From Firm-08 sp045546995 (GTDB lineage: Bacteria > Bacillota > Clostridia > Oscillospirales > QAKW01), in the NCBI GenBank assembly GCA_045546995.1, contig JAZQDW010000056.1, positions 13,721 through 77,720 of the forward strand: a stretch of DNA of 64,000 nucleotides. The letters are read 5' to 3'. Below, piece after piece: positions 49,987 through 58,582 of the stretch. The first letter of the stretch is position 1. Each line of letters begins with the position of its first letter. The notes under the pieces are model-generated. The model ran no database searches. It saw nothing but the letters and a program-made list of their open reading frames with translations, and was not told where the DNA came from. The position numbers were made by a program, and so were the translations under genes.

Positions 49987-51261
49987 TTATTCTTCCTCTT
50001 CTACGGGAGGGGTAACGGTAATCTGTAGGAACTGTACGCGTCGTTTGCGCATTTTATGTACCTTTAGCTCCAGATTTTCGTAGATAGCAGTATCACCGAC
50101 CTTGGGGTATCTGCCCAACAGTTCGACGATCCAACCTCCCATGGTGATGTTGTCATCATCAAAATTGCGTTCGTCTTTTTCGATTTCGTCAAAGAAATCC
50201 ATAATACGCATATCGCCGACAACCTCGTAAACGTTCTCTTTGATCTGCTTGCATTCCTCGACGATCTCGTCGCTTTCGTCCCAGATATCGCCTACCAGCT
50301 GTTCCAGTACGTCCTCCATGGTCAAGATGCCCATCACGCCGCCATACTCATCGGTGACGACGGCCAAATGACGGTTTTCCTGCCGCATGCCTTTTAAAAC
50401 GTCATCTAAGGGCATGGTTTTATGAATGTAGTATACACTCATCAGACGATTACGCAGATCCAGCTTTTCGCCGGCAACGACGTCCTTTAAACAGGAGTTG
50501 AGATGGAGAATGCCAATGATATTATCAATGGTATCCTCATAAACGGGGATACGGGAATAAGGGGAGGAGTAGAGAGTTTGCATGATCTCCTCTTCACTGT
50601 CATCAACGTCGATGGCGATCATGTCCACACGGGGTGTAATGACCTCATAGGCCAGCACGTCGTCAAAATCCAGCGCACTTTGTAACAAATCGGCGCTGTT
50701 TTCATCAATAACGCCTTCATCCTCAACCGTTTCAATAATGGTTTCAAGATCGTCCTCGGTTACGCTCGGCTCATCCTCTTTCTTCGCTTTTCTCCATAAG
50801 AGGGAAAAGAGGCGGACGATAGCCTCCGAAACCAATACGATGGGACGGGTAATGATCATCATAACGTACAGGGGAATTGAAACCAGGGTGCTGAATTCGT
50901 TGGGAATCTGCTTTGCAACGATTTTGGGCAACGTCTCACCGAAAATCAGTACGATGACGGTCATTACAATAGTAGAAATGGTAGAGGCCCAGGCAGCGTA
51001 TTTAGTTCCTTCCAGCCAGCCGATCACGATCAAGGTGGATACAGCGGAGGAGGCGATGTTTACCAGGTTGTTGCCAACCAAAATAGTACCCAGGGCACAT
51101 TCATAGTTTTGATAGATGTGAAACGCCAGACGGTGATGCAACTTGTTCTTTTCTTCCGTTGCCGCCTTCAGCCGCCGCTCGTTTGCGGAAGCGTAGGCGA
51201 TTTCCGAAGCGCTGAAATAGGCCGAAAAACAAATGAAAATTACAATCAGGAGGTAATTCAT
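49987..51261 (-). CDS. CNNM/CorC family transporter, copy 2
   Basis: 424 residues with the same order of domains as copy 1: CNNM (SAYFSASEIAYASANERR; VGNNLVNIASSAVSTL; FGETLPKIVAKQIP), CBS pair (TPRVDMIAIDVDD; VTDEYGGVMGILTMEDVLEQLVG) and C-terminal CorC domain (MGGWIVELLGRYPKVGDTA). The tail is acidic. It overlaps copy 3 by four bases, so the two are translationally coupled and may form one complex. Confidence 0.9.
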   Translation of the reverse strand: MNYLLIVIFICFSAYFSASEIAYASANERRLKAATEEKNKLHHRLAFHIYQNYECALGTILVGNNLVNIASSAVSTLIVIGWLEGTKYAAWASTISTIVMTVIVLIFGETLPKIVAKQIPNEFSTLVSIPLYVMMIITRPIVLVSEAIVRLFSLLWRKAKKEDEPSVTEDDLETIIETVEDEGVIDENSADLLQSALDFDDVLAYEVITPRVDMIAIDVDDSEEEIMQTLYSSPYSRIPVYEDTIDNIIGILHLNSCLKDVVAGEKLDLRNRLMSVYYIHKTMPLDDVLKGMRQENRHLAVVTDEYGGVMGILTMEDVLEQLVGDIWDESDEIVEECKQIKENVYEVVGDMRIMDFFDEIEKDERNFDDDNITMGGWIVELLGRYPKVGDTAIYENLELKVHKMRKRRVQFLQITVTPPVEEEE

Positions 51262-52301
51262 ACGCCGACACCTCCCTTGATGTCTTCCTCGTCATAAATC
51301 TCGCCAACCAGCTCTTCCAAAATATCCTCGATGGTAATGATACCCAAGGCCTTGCCTTTGTTGTCAAGAACGACCGCCAGATGAACACGGTGCTGACTCA
51401 TACTTTCCAGCAACTCGTCTACCGCCTTACCCTGTTGAACAAAGTGTGGCGCAGAGATCAGCGGCTGAAGTTCGGGAGCGCCGTCTTTAAGATAAGCGCG
51501 CAGATAATTGCGGATGTGCAGAATACCGACCACCTTACCGTTGGGGTCGGTGACGGGGAGACGGGTAAAAGGGGTCTCGCGAATGGCAGCAATGATCTGA
51601 TCGGGCGTCATATCGTTGCAGATAGTGGTTACATCGCTCATAGGGGTAAACACTTCGTGCACCACTGAATCGGTAAATTCCAAAACGGACTGGATCAAAT
51701 CGCCGGTATCCTCGTCAATTTCACCCTCCTGCACAACCGTTTCAATGATGTCGTGCAGTTCTTCTTCCGTAACGGTGGGTTGGACGGTGGCTTTTTTAAG
51801 AAACGGCCGGCTGAGCAGATCACCCAACAATGTAAATAAAAAGCTGATGGGTGTAAGCACCTTCATTAAAAAGATCAGCGAACCTGCAATGTTTTTTGCA
51901 AAGGCCTCGTTACAATCCTTGGCAAAGCATTTGGGGATCATTTCTGAAAACTGGAATACGATCACTGTGGTCAGCAGGGTGGAAACGGTCTGGATCCAGG
52001 AAGGCCAATCGGTATGCTGTTGCAGCAACTGATAGGTCATGGTTGTTGCAATGGCGGAACAACCGATGTGGGCAATGTTGTTGCCAATAAGCAGCGTGGT
52101 CAGCGCCTTGTTGAAATTGTCCAGAATATACTGAACACGCTTGGCCTTCTTATCGCCATCATCTACTTGTCCGGCAATGCGGATCTTATTAACGGAAGCA
52201 AGGGCGATCTCCGCTCCTGCAAAATAACCGCCTGCCAAAATCAGTAAACAAAATAAAACTATGCTCGTCGTACTTCGCGCGGGGTCCATAAATGGAACCA
52301 A
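51258..52301 (-). CDS. CNNM/CorC family transporter, copy 3 (short)
   Basis: 347 residues. The CNNM domain (GYFAGAEIALASVNKIR; IGNNIAHIGCSAIATTMTY; FSEMIPKCFAKD) and the CBS pair (TPMSDVTTICNDM; VLDNKGKALGIITIEDILEELVG) are present, but the protein stops soon after the CBS pair. The C-terminal CorC/HlyC domain of copies 1 and 2 is therefore missing. It may need copy 2 as partner, since the genes overlap. GGAG before the ATG at 52301. Confidence 0.88.
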   Translation of the reverse strand: MVPFMDPARSTTSIVLFCLLILAGGYFAGAEIALASVNKIRIAGQVDDGDKKAKRVQYILDNFNKALTTLLIGNNIAHIGCSAIATTMTYQLLQQHTDWPSWIQTVSTLLTTVIVFQFSEMIPKCFAKDCNEAFAKNIAGSLIFLMKVLTPISFLFTLLGDLLSRPFLKKATVQPTVTEEELHDIIETVVQEGEIDEDTGDLIQSVLEFTDSVVHEVFTPMSDVTTICNDMTPDQIIAAIRETPFTRLPVTDPNGKVVGILHIRNYLRAYLKDGAPELQPLISAPHFVQQGKAVDELLESMSQHRVHLAVVLDNKGKALGIITIEDILEELVGEIYDEEDIKGGVGV

Positions 52302-52359
52302 CTCCTTTATGATTTGTAATAAAAAATATTATACTATATATTCATATAATATGCAAGAA

Positions 52360-52926
52360 TTATTTGCTCTTTGTCGTGATTTGTTGAATCGCTTTTGCCA
52401 GCCTTGCCACCGGGAGACCTACCACGTTAAAATAATCGCCGTTGATTTTCTCTACCAACAGCATCCCTTTGCTCTGAATGCCGTACGCGCCGGCTTTGTC
52501 AAAAGGCTCCGCCGTGGAAATATAGGCGTCAATCTCCTCGTCGGACAGAGGATAGAAGGTAACTTCGGTTGTTTGACTGAAGCTTTCAACGGCGCCGCCC
52601 GCAAAAACAGCGCAGCCGGTGATGACCTTGTGTGTTCTGCCGGACAGCGTGCGCAGCATGGCGCGAGCATGATCGGCATCATTGGGCTTGCCTAACATTT
52701 TTCCGTCGATAAAAACACCGGTGTCGGCGCCAATGACCACGGCAGACGGATGCTCGGCAGCAATATCTGCCGCTTTCAGACGCGCCAGATATTCAGGTGC
52801 CTGTTCCTGCGGCAGGGTGGACGGAATGATCTCCTGCGCGCCGGATGGTAATACAGTGAAGTTGTCGATGCAATTTTTCAGTAGCTCTTTCCGTCTTGGA
52901 GAGGCGGAGGCTAAAATATATTCCAT
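52360..52926 (-). CDS. maf: Maf-type nucleotide pyrophosphatase
   Basis: 188 residues. MEYILASASPRRKELLKN is the signature start; VVIGADTGVFIDGKMLGKP and TGCAVFAGG follow, and the end FNVVGLPVARLAK is typical. Members hydrolyse dTTP/UTP or modified nucleotides, and one acts in septum control. The start codon follows AAGGATC. It is upstream of the two overlapping CorC genes, 58 bases away. Confidence 0.93.
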   Translation of the reverse strand: MEYILASASPRRKELLKNCIDNFTVLPSGAQEIIPSTLPQEQAPEYLARLKAADIAAEHPSAVVIGADTGVFIDGKMLGKPNDADHARAMLRTLSGRTHKVITGCAVFAGGAVESFSQTTEVTFYPLSDEEIDAYISTAEPFDKAGAYGIQSKGMLLVEKINGDYFNVVGLPVARLAKAIQQITTKSK

Positions 52927-52992
52927 AATGCTGATCCTTTCAAATGAACTGAAATAAATATAGTAAATTTATGGAAGAATGTCAAGACGACC

Positions 52993-53021
52993 TTGTCAAA
53001 TACAGTCAAATATGTTACAAT
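52993..53021 (+). promoter_or_regulatory. sigma-A promoter of the SLH deacetylase
   Basis: TTGTCA (52993-52998) and TACAAT (53016-53021) with a 17-base spacer. The element AGTCAAATA-type repeat overlaps it. Confidence 0.6.
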
Positions 53022-53051
53022 GTCCATATTCTGTTTTAGGAGTATATTTCG

Positions 53052-54755
53052 TTGAAAAGAAGTTTAAAGAGAATAATCAGCTTTTTGCTGATGCTGATGA
53101 TTGTTATTTCCGCTTTGCTTCCGGCGCAGGCGGCTAAGACGTCTTTCTATGACGTTGAGAGCGGCGCCTGGTATGAGGCGGCAATTGCCTTTGCTTTTGA
53201 TAAAGATTATATGCTGGGTGTGGATAACCGTATTTTTGAGCCGCATACCCCGGTGAATCGGGCAATGCTTGCTACGGTTTTATACCGCATCAGCGGCAGT
53301 CGCGCAACCTATTCAAATTCATCCTTTACGGATAACCCCAAAGGCACCTGGTATTTCACCGGCGTTGAGTTTTGCTATCGTAATGAGATCGTGTTTGGCT
53401 ACGGCGATGGTCGTTTCGGGCCGAATCAGCCGTTGCGTCGTGAGGATATGATGGCCATGTTTTACCGTTTTGCCACGGTGATGCGGTATGATTCCGATGA
53501 AAATGAGCGGGATATCCTCAGCTCGTACGCGGATAAAAAACAGGTCAGTGCTTATGCGGTTTCGGCGGCCAATTGGTGCCTGAATAACGGCGTCGTTTCC
53601 GGTATGAATTATACGGAAATTTCGCCTCGCACCGGCGCCACTCGGGCGCAGCTGGCGCAGGTGTTGATGAATTTTGCCGAGCATATCTTGCGTATGGATG
53701 TCAGCAAATACCGCAAAAGTGAAACCAATCCTTACGGTATTGCCGTGCAGAACGTGCGCTACTATCAGGATTGTCTGGATTTTCATTTGACGGGGCTTGA
53801 TCGTGCCCGCAAGGTACAGATGCAAGTTCAGTATTTGCTGGACGGAAAAGTATTTGATGAGGAAACTATCAGTATTGCCGCCTATCGTCGGGATTATGAC
53901 TACAACGGCGACGCGACGGTTTTTCAAAACGCAGGCCCTCGTTATGTTGGAATGAATATGCGTGCGCAACTTCGTGTGACGGTGTTCGAGGAAGAAAACA
54001 AGGTATTCCGTACCACCGTGAATATCGGCAAATTGTTTCAAAAGTCCCCGGAGGGCACCCCGCTGTATTTTAAAGGTGAGGCCGAGATGGATTGCCGCAT
54101 CTTGCTCTACCACGAGTTTTACGAAACAGCGCCGGAGGAAAGTCAGTATGGTGAGATTTCAACACCGGAACGGTTTGAAGAAAATATCAAGCTGATTTTG
54201 GAACGGGGGTATACGGTGATCCCGCTGTATGCGTTGCTGGAATACGATCAGGGCTTGCGTGCTTTGCCCCAAAAAAGCGTTATCCTTACCTTTGACGACG
54301 GATATGAAAGTAATTATACGATGATCTATCCGTTGTTGCAGCAGTACGGCGCGCACGCCACGATTTTTATAAACGTGTCGTATATGGGCTTTCCCGGAAA
54401 ACTGACTTGGGATCAGATGCGGGAGATGGAGGAAAGCGGTTTGGTGGAGATCCAGTCGCATTCCTTAGTACATAACGATCACACCACTCTTACGGAGGAG
54501 GAACTTCGTACACAGGTGTCCGAATCTTTTAGTATACTGGAAAATGAACTGGGAAAACGCGCTCCCCGTATGTTTGCCTACCCTTACGGCAGAAAAAATG
54601 CGCAAACCGAAAACTGGGTGGGGGAATATGAGGTCGCCGTACAATTGACCACCGTTTGGCGAGCATTGGATATGGAGCATTTAAATTTTAATGCTTTGCC
54701 TCGCTTTACCGTGTCCTACACTGCGGATATTGACCGTATTTTGTTGTTACCGTAA
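53052..54755 (+). CDS. SLH-domain polysaccharide deacetylase
   Basis: 567 residues from a TTG, nine bases after AGGAG. The signal peptide ends ALLPAQA. Three SLH modules cover residues 30-215 (PVNRAMLATVLYRI, LRREDMMAMFYRF, TRAQLAQVLMNF). A beta-rich linker follows to about 335. The C-terminal NodB domain has TFDDGYESNY with the catalytic and metal Asp, SHSLVHNDHTTL with the metal His pair, and MFAYPYGRKN. It would deacetylate peptidoglycan or another wall polymer outside the cell while held by the SLH modules. It has its own promoter and terminator. Confidence 0.9.
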   Translation: MKRSLKRIISFLLMLMIVISALLPAQAAKTSFYDVESGAWYEAAIAFAFDKDYMLGVDNRIFEPHTPVNRAMLATVLYRISGSRATYSNSSFTDNPKGTWYFTGVEFCYRNEIVFGYGDGRFGPNQPLRREDMMAMFYRFATVMRYDSDENERDILSSYADKKQVSAYAVSAANWCLNNGVVSGMNYTEISPRTGATRAQLAQVLMNFAEHILRMDVSKYRKSETNPYGIAVQNVRYYQDCLDFHLTGLDRARKVQMQVQYLLDGKVFDEETISIAAYRRDYDYNGDATVFQNAGPRYVGMNMRAQLRVTVFEEENKVFRTTVNIGKLFQKSPEGTPLYFKGEAEMDCRILLYHEFYETAPEESQYGEISTPERFEENIKLILERGYTVIPLYALLEYDQGLRALPQKSVILTFDDGYESNYTMIYPLLQQYGAHATIFINVSYMGFPGKLTWDQMREMEESGLVEIQSHSLVHNDHTTLTEEELRTQVSESFSILENELGKRAPRMFAYPYGRKNAQTENWVGEYEVAVQLTTVWRALDMEHLNFNALPRFTVSYTADIDRILLLP

Positions 54756-54758
54756 ATA

Positions 54759-54788
54759 AAAAACAGAGGAGTGATCCTCTGTTTTTTT
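54759..54788. terminator. bidirectional terminator after the deacetylase gene
   Basis: AAAAAACAGAGGA/TCCTCTGTTTTTT with a four-base loop, between convergent genes. Confidence 0.9.
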
Positions 54789-55329
54789 ATGCAAACGTAT
54801 ACGTTTTGTAAGGCGTTCCGTCCTCGACGTTTTTCCAGGTCAACGTTTTTCCTTCCAGGATCATATAGCTGTGCGCGCTTCCCTCCTTGGGAATGGAAAG
54901 TGAACCGGGATTGAGACATAAAATGCCGTCAATGTTTTTGCATTTCGGCACGTGGGTGTGTCCCTGTAAATATACGTCACCTGCCCGCAGATGGCTGACA
55001 GAATCGTATAAATGACCGTGGGTGGCAAAGATACGCAAGCCGTTGATCTCCAGCCAGGCATAGTCAGCCAATACCGGAAACTCCAGTACCATCTGATCAA
55101 CCTCAGCCTCGCAGTTGCCCCGTACGCACAGTAAATCATTTTTGTGAAGATTAAACTGTTCGATCACCGCCTTGGGGGCGTAGTCTTTCGGCAGGTCGTT
55201 GCGGGGACCGTGATACAACAGATCACCCAAAAACAGCAGACGGTCAGCCTGTTCTTCGGCAAAGCGTTGCCATAATTTCTTGCAATAATAGTCCGATCCG
55301 TGTAGATCGGAAGCAATCAAAAATTTCAT
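54787..55329 (-). CDS. YfcE/MJ0936-type metallophosphodiesterase
   Basis: 180 residues from the ATG at 55329, just after AAAGGAGA. Calcineurin-type motifs are in order: ASDLHGSDY, LGDLLYHGP, RGNCEAEV, THGHLYD and GHTHVPKC. LNPGSLSIPKEG near the end is diagnostic of this YfcE family, which hydrolyses phosphodiesters in vitro with unknown natural substrate. A small membrane protein gene lies 13 bases upstream in the same direction. Confidence 0.92.
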   Translation of the reverse strand: MKFLIASDLHGSDYYCKKLWQRFAEEQADRLLFLGDLLYHGPRNDLPKDYAPKAVIEQFNLHKNDLLCVRGNCEAEVDQMVLEFPVLADYAWLEINGLRIFATHGHLYDSVSHLRAGDVYLQGHTHVPKCKNIDGILCLNPGSLSIPKEGSAHSYMILEGKTLTWKNVEDGTPYKTYTFA

Positions 55330-55342
55330 AAAATTTCTCCTT

Positions 55343-55753
55343 TCAGCGTGTTTTACAGCAACTACCGCAGGGCTTGTATTGTTCTGACTTTGCCAGTTCC
55401 ATTGACCACGCGGTTGCGTTTTTACCGGCACATTTTTTGCTGTAATGATATTTCGTGCCGCTTTCGGTGACGTACACGGTGTCCGGGATTTCGTTTCTTT
55501 CGGGAAAAGCAGTAACGGTGGGAGTACTTCGGTACAGCAACAATGAAAGGGCGCACAGTATCAACAGTAAGACGGGAAGTCCCCATTGTAACAGCATCGG
55601 TAGCTTTAGTAGCTTCCAAAAGCTTTGTAGTGTGCATACACCGGCACATAACATTAAGATCGCCGGGATCGGCCACAGCCAGATCGTGCAACCGCCTGCG
55701 ATGATCAGTATGACGGCCAGCATTTGCTTTGCTATATAAATCTTCAGTGTCAT
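55343..55753 (-). CDS. membrane protein with C-terminal Cys/His zinc-type motif
   Basis: 136 residues from the ATG at 55753, which follows AAAAGGAGC. Two or three membrane segments lie in residues 10-75. The C-terminal outside part reads VYVTESGTKYHY, SKKCAGKNATA and YKPCGSCCKT, the YHxxxC...CxxC pattern often found at the end of secreted nuclease-like or Ada-type zinc domains. Function unknown. It sits between pnuC and the phosphodiesterase gene, same direction. Confidence 0.65.
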   Translation of the reverse strand: MTLKIYIAKQMLAVILIIAGGCTIWLWPIPAILMLCAGVCTLQSFWKLLKLPMLLQWGLPVLLLILCALSLLLYRSTPTVTAFPERNEIPDTVYVTESGTKYHYSKKCAGKNATAWSMELAKSEQYKPCGSCCKTR

Positions 55754-55794
55754 CAGCTTGCTCCTTTTTACCATTTCATCATAACATAGGAGAC

Positions 55795-56490
55795 TCAGGA
55801 AAACAACTCTTTTTTGCTTTGGCGATTTCTCATTTTCCGCCAGTTGAAAAAGCCATAGGTATCGTTGATTAAAAAGATGACAAAGCATACGACCATCGGC
55901 ACGTAGGAAACGTCGTGCAGTCCCGCCAAGATCCACAAAATGATCAGCACGACGTCATTTCCGGCATAGGCCAACGCATAATACGGACTGCGAAAAGCAG
56001 TTAGATAAGACGCGGAAAAGCTGGTCGCGATGGAGACGGTGCTCCAAAACAAATTGGGCGTATGAAAGGCCCGCAAGATAACGTAAAACAAGGTCGTAAC
56101 CAAAGCCGTACCGATGACCAACCAGACCTTGACTCTGCCGGATAAACGGCTGACCTTGACCTCGGGCTTTCCTCGCTGCGCGGGATTGCGGATCCAGGTG
56201 ACGACGGCAATAATGGCTATCGGGGCGGTCATACCCAGATAGGTGATCATTTCCCCCCAATAACGAAACCGATAGGAAATATAGGCGTAAAACAGTGCAA
56301 ACGCCACGGTTAGTATCTGTCCGAAGGGATGTCCTTTGGATACGAAAATCAATGCAGTGGCTCCCAGCAGCAGGGCGCATAAAACTGAAAATTTTACCGT
56401 GCCGCAAATCAGAAATGTGACGGTGATCCCCACCAGCGAGCCGACCCACAGGCACCATTCCGGGCGACTTAATTCTTTAAATGGATTCAT
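55795..56490 (-). CDS. pnuC: PnuC-type nicotinamide riboside transporter
   Basis: 231 residues from the ATG at 56490, after AAAGGAG. About seven membrane segments. FALFYAYISYRFRYWGEM and LIINDTYGF-like FLINDTYGFFNWRKM match PnuC, including the aromatic ligand-site residues. PnuC proteins facilitate uptake of nicotinamide riboside; relatives carry thiamine or other vitamins, so the substrate needs confirmation. The leader has an operator-like palindrome in the promoter and an attenuator hairpin. Confidence 0.85.
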   Translation of the reverse strand: MNPFKELSRPEWCLWVGSLVGITVTFLICGTVKFSVLCALLLGATALIFVSKGHPFGQILTVAFALFYAYISYRFRYWGEMITYLGMTAPIAIIAVVTWIRNPAQRGKPEVKVSRLSGRVKVWLVIGTALVTTLFYVILRAFHTPNLFWSTVSIATSFSASYLTAFRSPYYALAYAGNDVVLIILWILAGLHDVSYVPMVVCFVIFLINDTYGFFNWRKMRNRQSKKELFS

Positions 56491-56506
56491 TTGTTCTCCT
56501 TTCGTG

Positions 56507-56575
56507 AAAAAGGGCATCCGCTTACACATCTTCAAGGACCTAACGATGTGCAGGCGGATGCCCTTTATGCATCCG
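56507..56575 (-). promoter_or_regulatory. attenuator with alternative hairpins before pnuC
   Basis: On the minus strand a long hairpin pairs GGGCATCCGCCTGCACATC with GATGTGTAAGCGGATGCCC (56512-56563) and is followed by T5 and the ribosome site. Its 5' arm can instead pair with upstream CGGATGC in the small hairpin at 56555-56575 (CGGATGC/GCATCCG). Two mutually exclusive structures, one a terminator, are the layout of a riboswitch or attenuator. I do not recognise the aptamer. Confidence 0.6.
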
Positions 56576-56596
56576 TTACCCGGTGGCAACGAAAGT

Positions 56597-56625
56597 ATGA
56601 TAGCACAACTTGTGCTGTTTGTCAA
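56597..56625 (-). promoter_or_regulatory. pnuC promoter with palindromic operator
   Basis: On the minus strand TTGACA (56620-56625) and TATCAT (56597-56602) are 17 bases apart. The spacer holds a perfect palindrome AGCACAA-C-TTGTGCT (56602-56616). A repressor there would block polymerase. The -35 box touches the stop codon of the oxidoreductase gene. Confidence 0.65.
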
Positions 56626-58470
56626 TTACCGATAGGCGCGAATTTCGAAGATTTCCACGTCTTTGCAACCGTGGGTGGACTGAAAATGAAAGTCAACGCG
56701 GTCACAATCCTTCGGTGTAAAATTCAAAACGTTTAACCGTAAAATATTGTCGTTGATATTAAGGGTATCGACACAATTTCCGTTTTTGTAAAACCGCACG
56801 GTATAATCCTTTACGATTTCAGCGGGTGTTCCGGGACGTTGCTGTTTTTGCCGCGCCGGCGCCATGGTAACGCGAATAGGATAGCGGAAATCACTGCAGA
56901 AGGTCAGCCGCAATTGACGTAATTGCACGGGGCTGTCCCATTGTAACGTAAGTGTTTCTCCCTGCGGTCGGATACCATCACTGCACCAACTGTGCCGTTT
57001 ACCCTCAAAATGACGAGAATGACCGTCGATCACCCTTTCGGGGATATCGTCGCCCTTGTGAGAGGTGGCGCTAACGTAAGCAAAGCGTGCCAGATCTTGA
57101 TCATCGTGATTGATGATGCCGGGCAAATATACGTCCTCCTTGAGCAACGTTTGCTGTAACTCGTCGATATGAGGCGTTAAATCGCGTGGATCGCAATGAT
57201 ATTTGTGACACAGCGCCGCCGCAACACCGACGGCATGACCGCCCATGGCGCAGGTTCCGATGATTCGTGTGGAGGCCATTGCAAGCTTGGAGCAGGAGAT
57301 ATCACGACCGGCCATAAACAAATTGGAAATGTTTTTGGAATAGTAACTGCGGTAGGGGATGGTGTAATGCCCATCGTAATTCCAAACGGTACTGGGTAGT
57401 TTGTCCAGATCCTTCATACCCCGCGCTACGTGCAGATCGACGCCCCAACCGCCAAGGCATACCGCATCTGCAAAGCGGCGATTGTCCCAAATATCATTTT
57501 CCGTCAAAATATAGTCGCCTTCCAACCGTCGGCTTTCTCTGGTGCCGGGGAGCGTGCCGACCCACACCAATTCATAATTTTCCGCACCGTGATCACCGCC
57601 GTTTTTGATATGATCCCAGATGCCGTAAAAATAGGCGAATAATTCATCGCGGATCTCCTCGTATTCGCTGATGATATCATCTCCGTTACCCATCAACTCC
57701 AACCACCAGTAGCCATAATCGCTGCAGCTGGAGCTGGTGGTGGAAACACGGGCATAATCTTCCGGATTTTCCGCCATGGAAAAATCAGGGCGATGGCGGT
57801 TGCTGTGAATACGGAGACGCAGGTCCTCTTCGCTCAATTTTTTTGCAAAGGAGGGCGGCGTAAAAGGAACGGGGTGACCTACGTCAACAGCGCGAAATAA
57901 AATCGTATTGCCCATCCGCTCGTTGTTTGCTTTTTGTGGTGCGTGCGGTTCGTTAAATTCCGCCTTGCTTTCGCTACCGGTACGGTATGCCGCATCGGCA
58001 AAATACCCAAGGGTTGCATTTCCGGTGGCGTCTACAAATAAAGGTGCTGAAAAATAAAGATGTTTTTCCGTTGTCTCCTGATAGCAGAAAACACTCGTGA
58101 TGTGGTCGTTTTCTGTTTGCGCATCAATCATTACAGTGTTTAAATAAAGGGTCAGACGTTCTTGCTCTTTGGCGGCTTCAAATAGGGTCATATCCCACAA
58201 ATCGTAATTGAATAATGGGTTGCGAGCCTTGTTTTTCAGCATCAACTCATATAATATACCGGTTTCTTCCAATTCCGGTTTGCGCATACCGTCGGTGGCG
58301 CTGTTGATGTGGATCCGTATTTCGCCGGAGGCATTACCACCCAAAACGGGACGGGCGTGAATGAGGGCGGTGTTTGCGCCGTTTCTTGCTGCCGCCAATG
58401 CGGCGCACAATCCGCTCATGCCGCCGCCAACGACGATCAAATCGAAGGAATGATGTTCGGTCTTTTTCAT
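56626..58470 (-). CDS. FAD-dependent oxidoreductase with C-terminal beta domain
   Basis: 614 residues. DLIVVGGGMSGLCAALAAAR is the FAD Rossmann loop, followed by GGNASGEIRIHI, typical of the FAD_oxidored (PF12831-type) family. LFVDATGNATLGYFA and MAGRDISCSKLAMASTRIIG are later FAD motifs. The last 150 residues (HRWCSDG-type start, LRLTFCSDFRYPIRV) read like a carbohydrate-binding beta-sandwich. No signal peptide is seen. The divergent AraC regulator suggests a role in sugar or aromatic glycoside use; the substrate is unknown. Confidence 0.83.
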   Translation of the reverse strand: MKKTEHHSFDLIVVGGGMSGLCAALAAARNGANTALIHARPVLGGNASGEIRIHINSATDGMRKPELEETGILYELMLKNKARNPLFNYDLWDMTLFEAAKEQERLTLYLNTVMIDAQTENDHITSVFCYQETTEKHLYFSAPLFVDATGNATLGYFADAAYRTGSESKAEFNEPHAPQKANNERMGNTILFRAVDVGHPVPFTPPSFAKKLSEEDLRLRIHSNRHRPDFSMAENPEDYARVSTTSSSCSDYGYWWLELMGNGDDIISEYEEIRDELFAYFYGIWDHIKNGGDHGAENYELVWVGTLPGTRESRRLEGDYILTENDIWDNRRFADAVCLGGWGVDLHVARGMKDLDKLPSTVWNYDGHYTIPYRSYYSKNISNLFMAGRDISCSKLAMASTRIIGTCAMGGHAVGVAAALCHKYHCDPRDLTPHIDELQQTLLKEDVYLPGIINHDDQDLARFAYVSATSHKGDDIPERVIDGHSRHFEGKRHSWCSDGIRPQGETLTLQWDSPVQLRQLRLTFCSDFRYPIRVTMAPARQKQQRPGTPAEIVKDYTVRFYKNGNCVDTLNINDNILRLNVLNFTPKDCDRVDFHFQSTHGCKDVEIFEIRAYR

Positions 58471-58538
58471 TTTGACACCTCTGCTGTTGATTTTGTAAAT
58501 ATTATATCAATGTTTGCTCCGAAATTCCTACCCAAATG

Positions 58539-58568
58539 TTGACGATTTCTCTACTTTTATGCTATAAT
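58539..58568 (+). promoter_or_regulatory. promoter of the AraC-type regulator
   Basis: TTGACG (58539-58544) and TATAAT (58563-58568) with an 18-base spacer. The start point near 58575 leaves almost no leader, so translation must start close by. Confidence 0.55.
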
Positions 58569-58582
58569 GAAAGAGAAATGAG

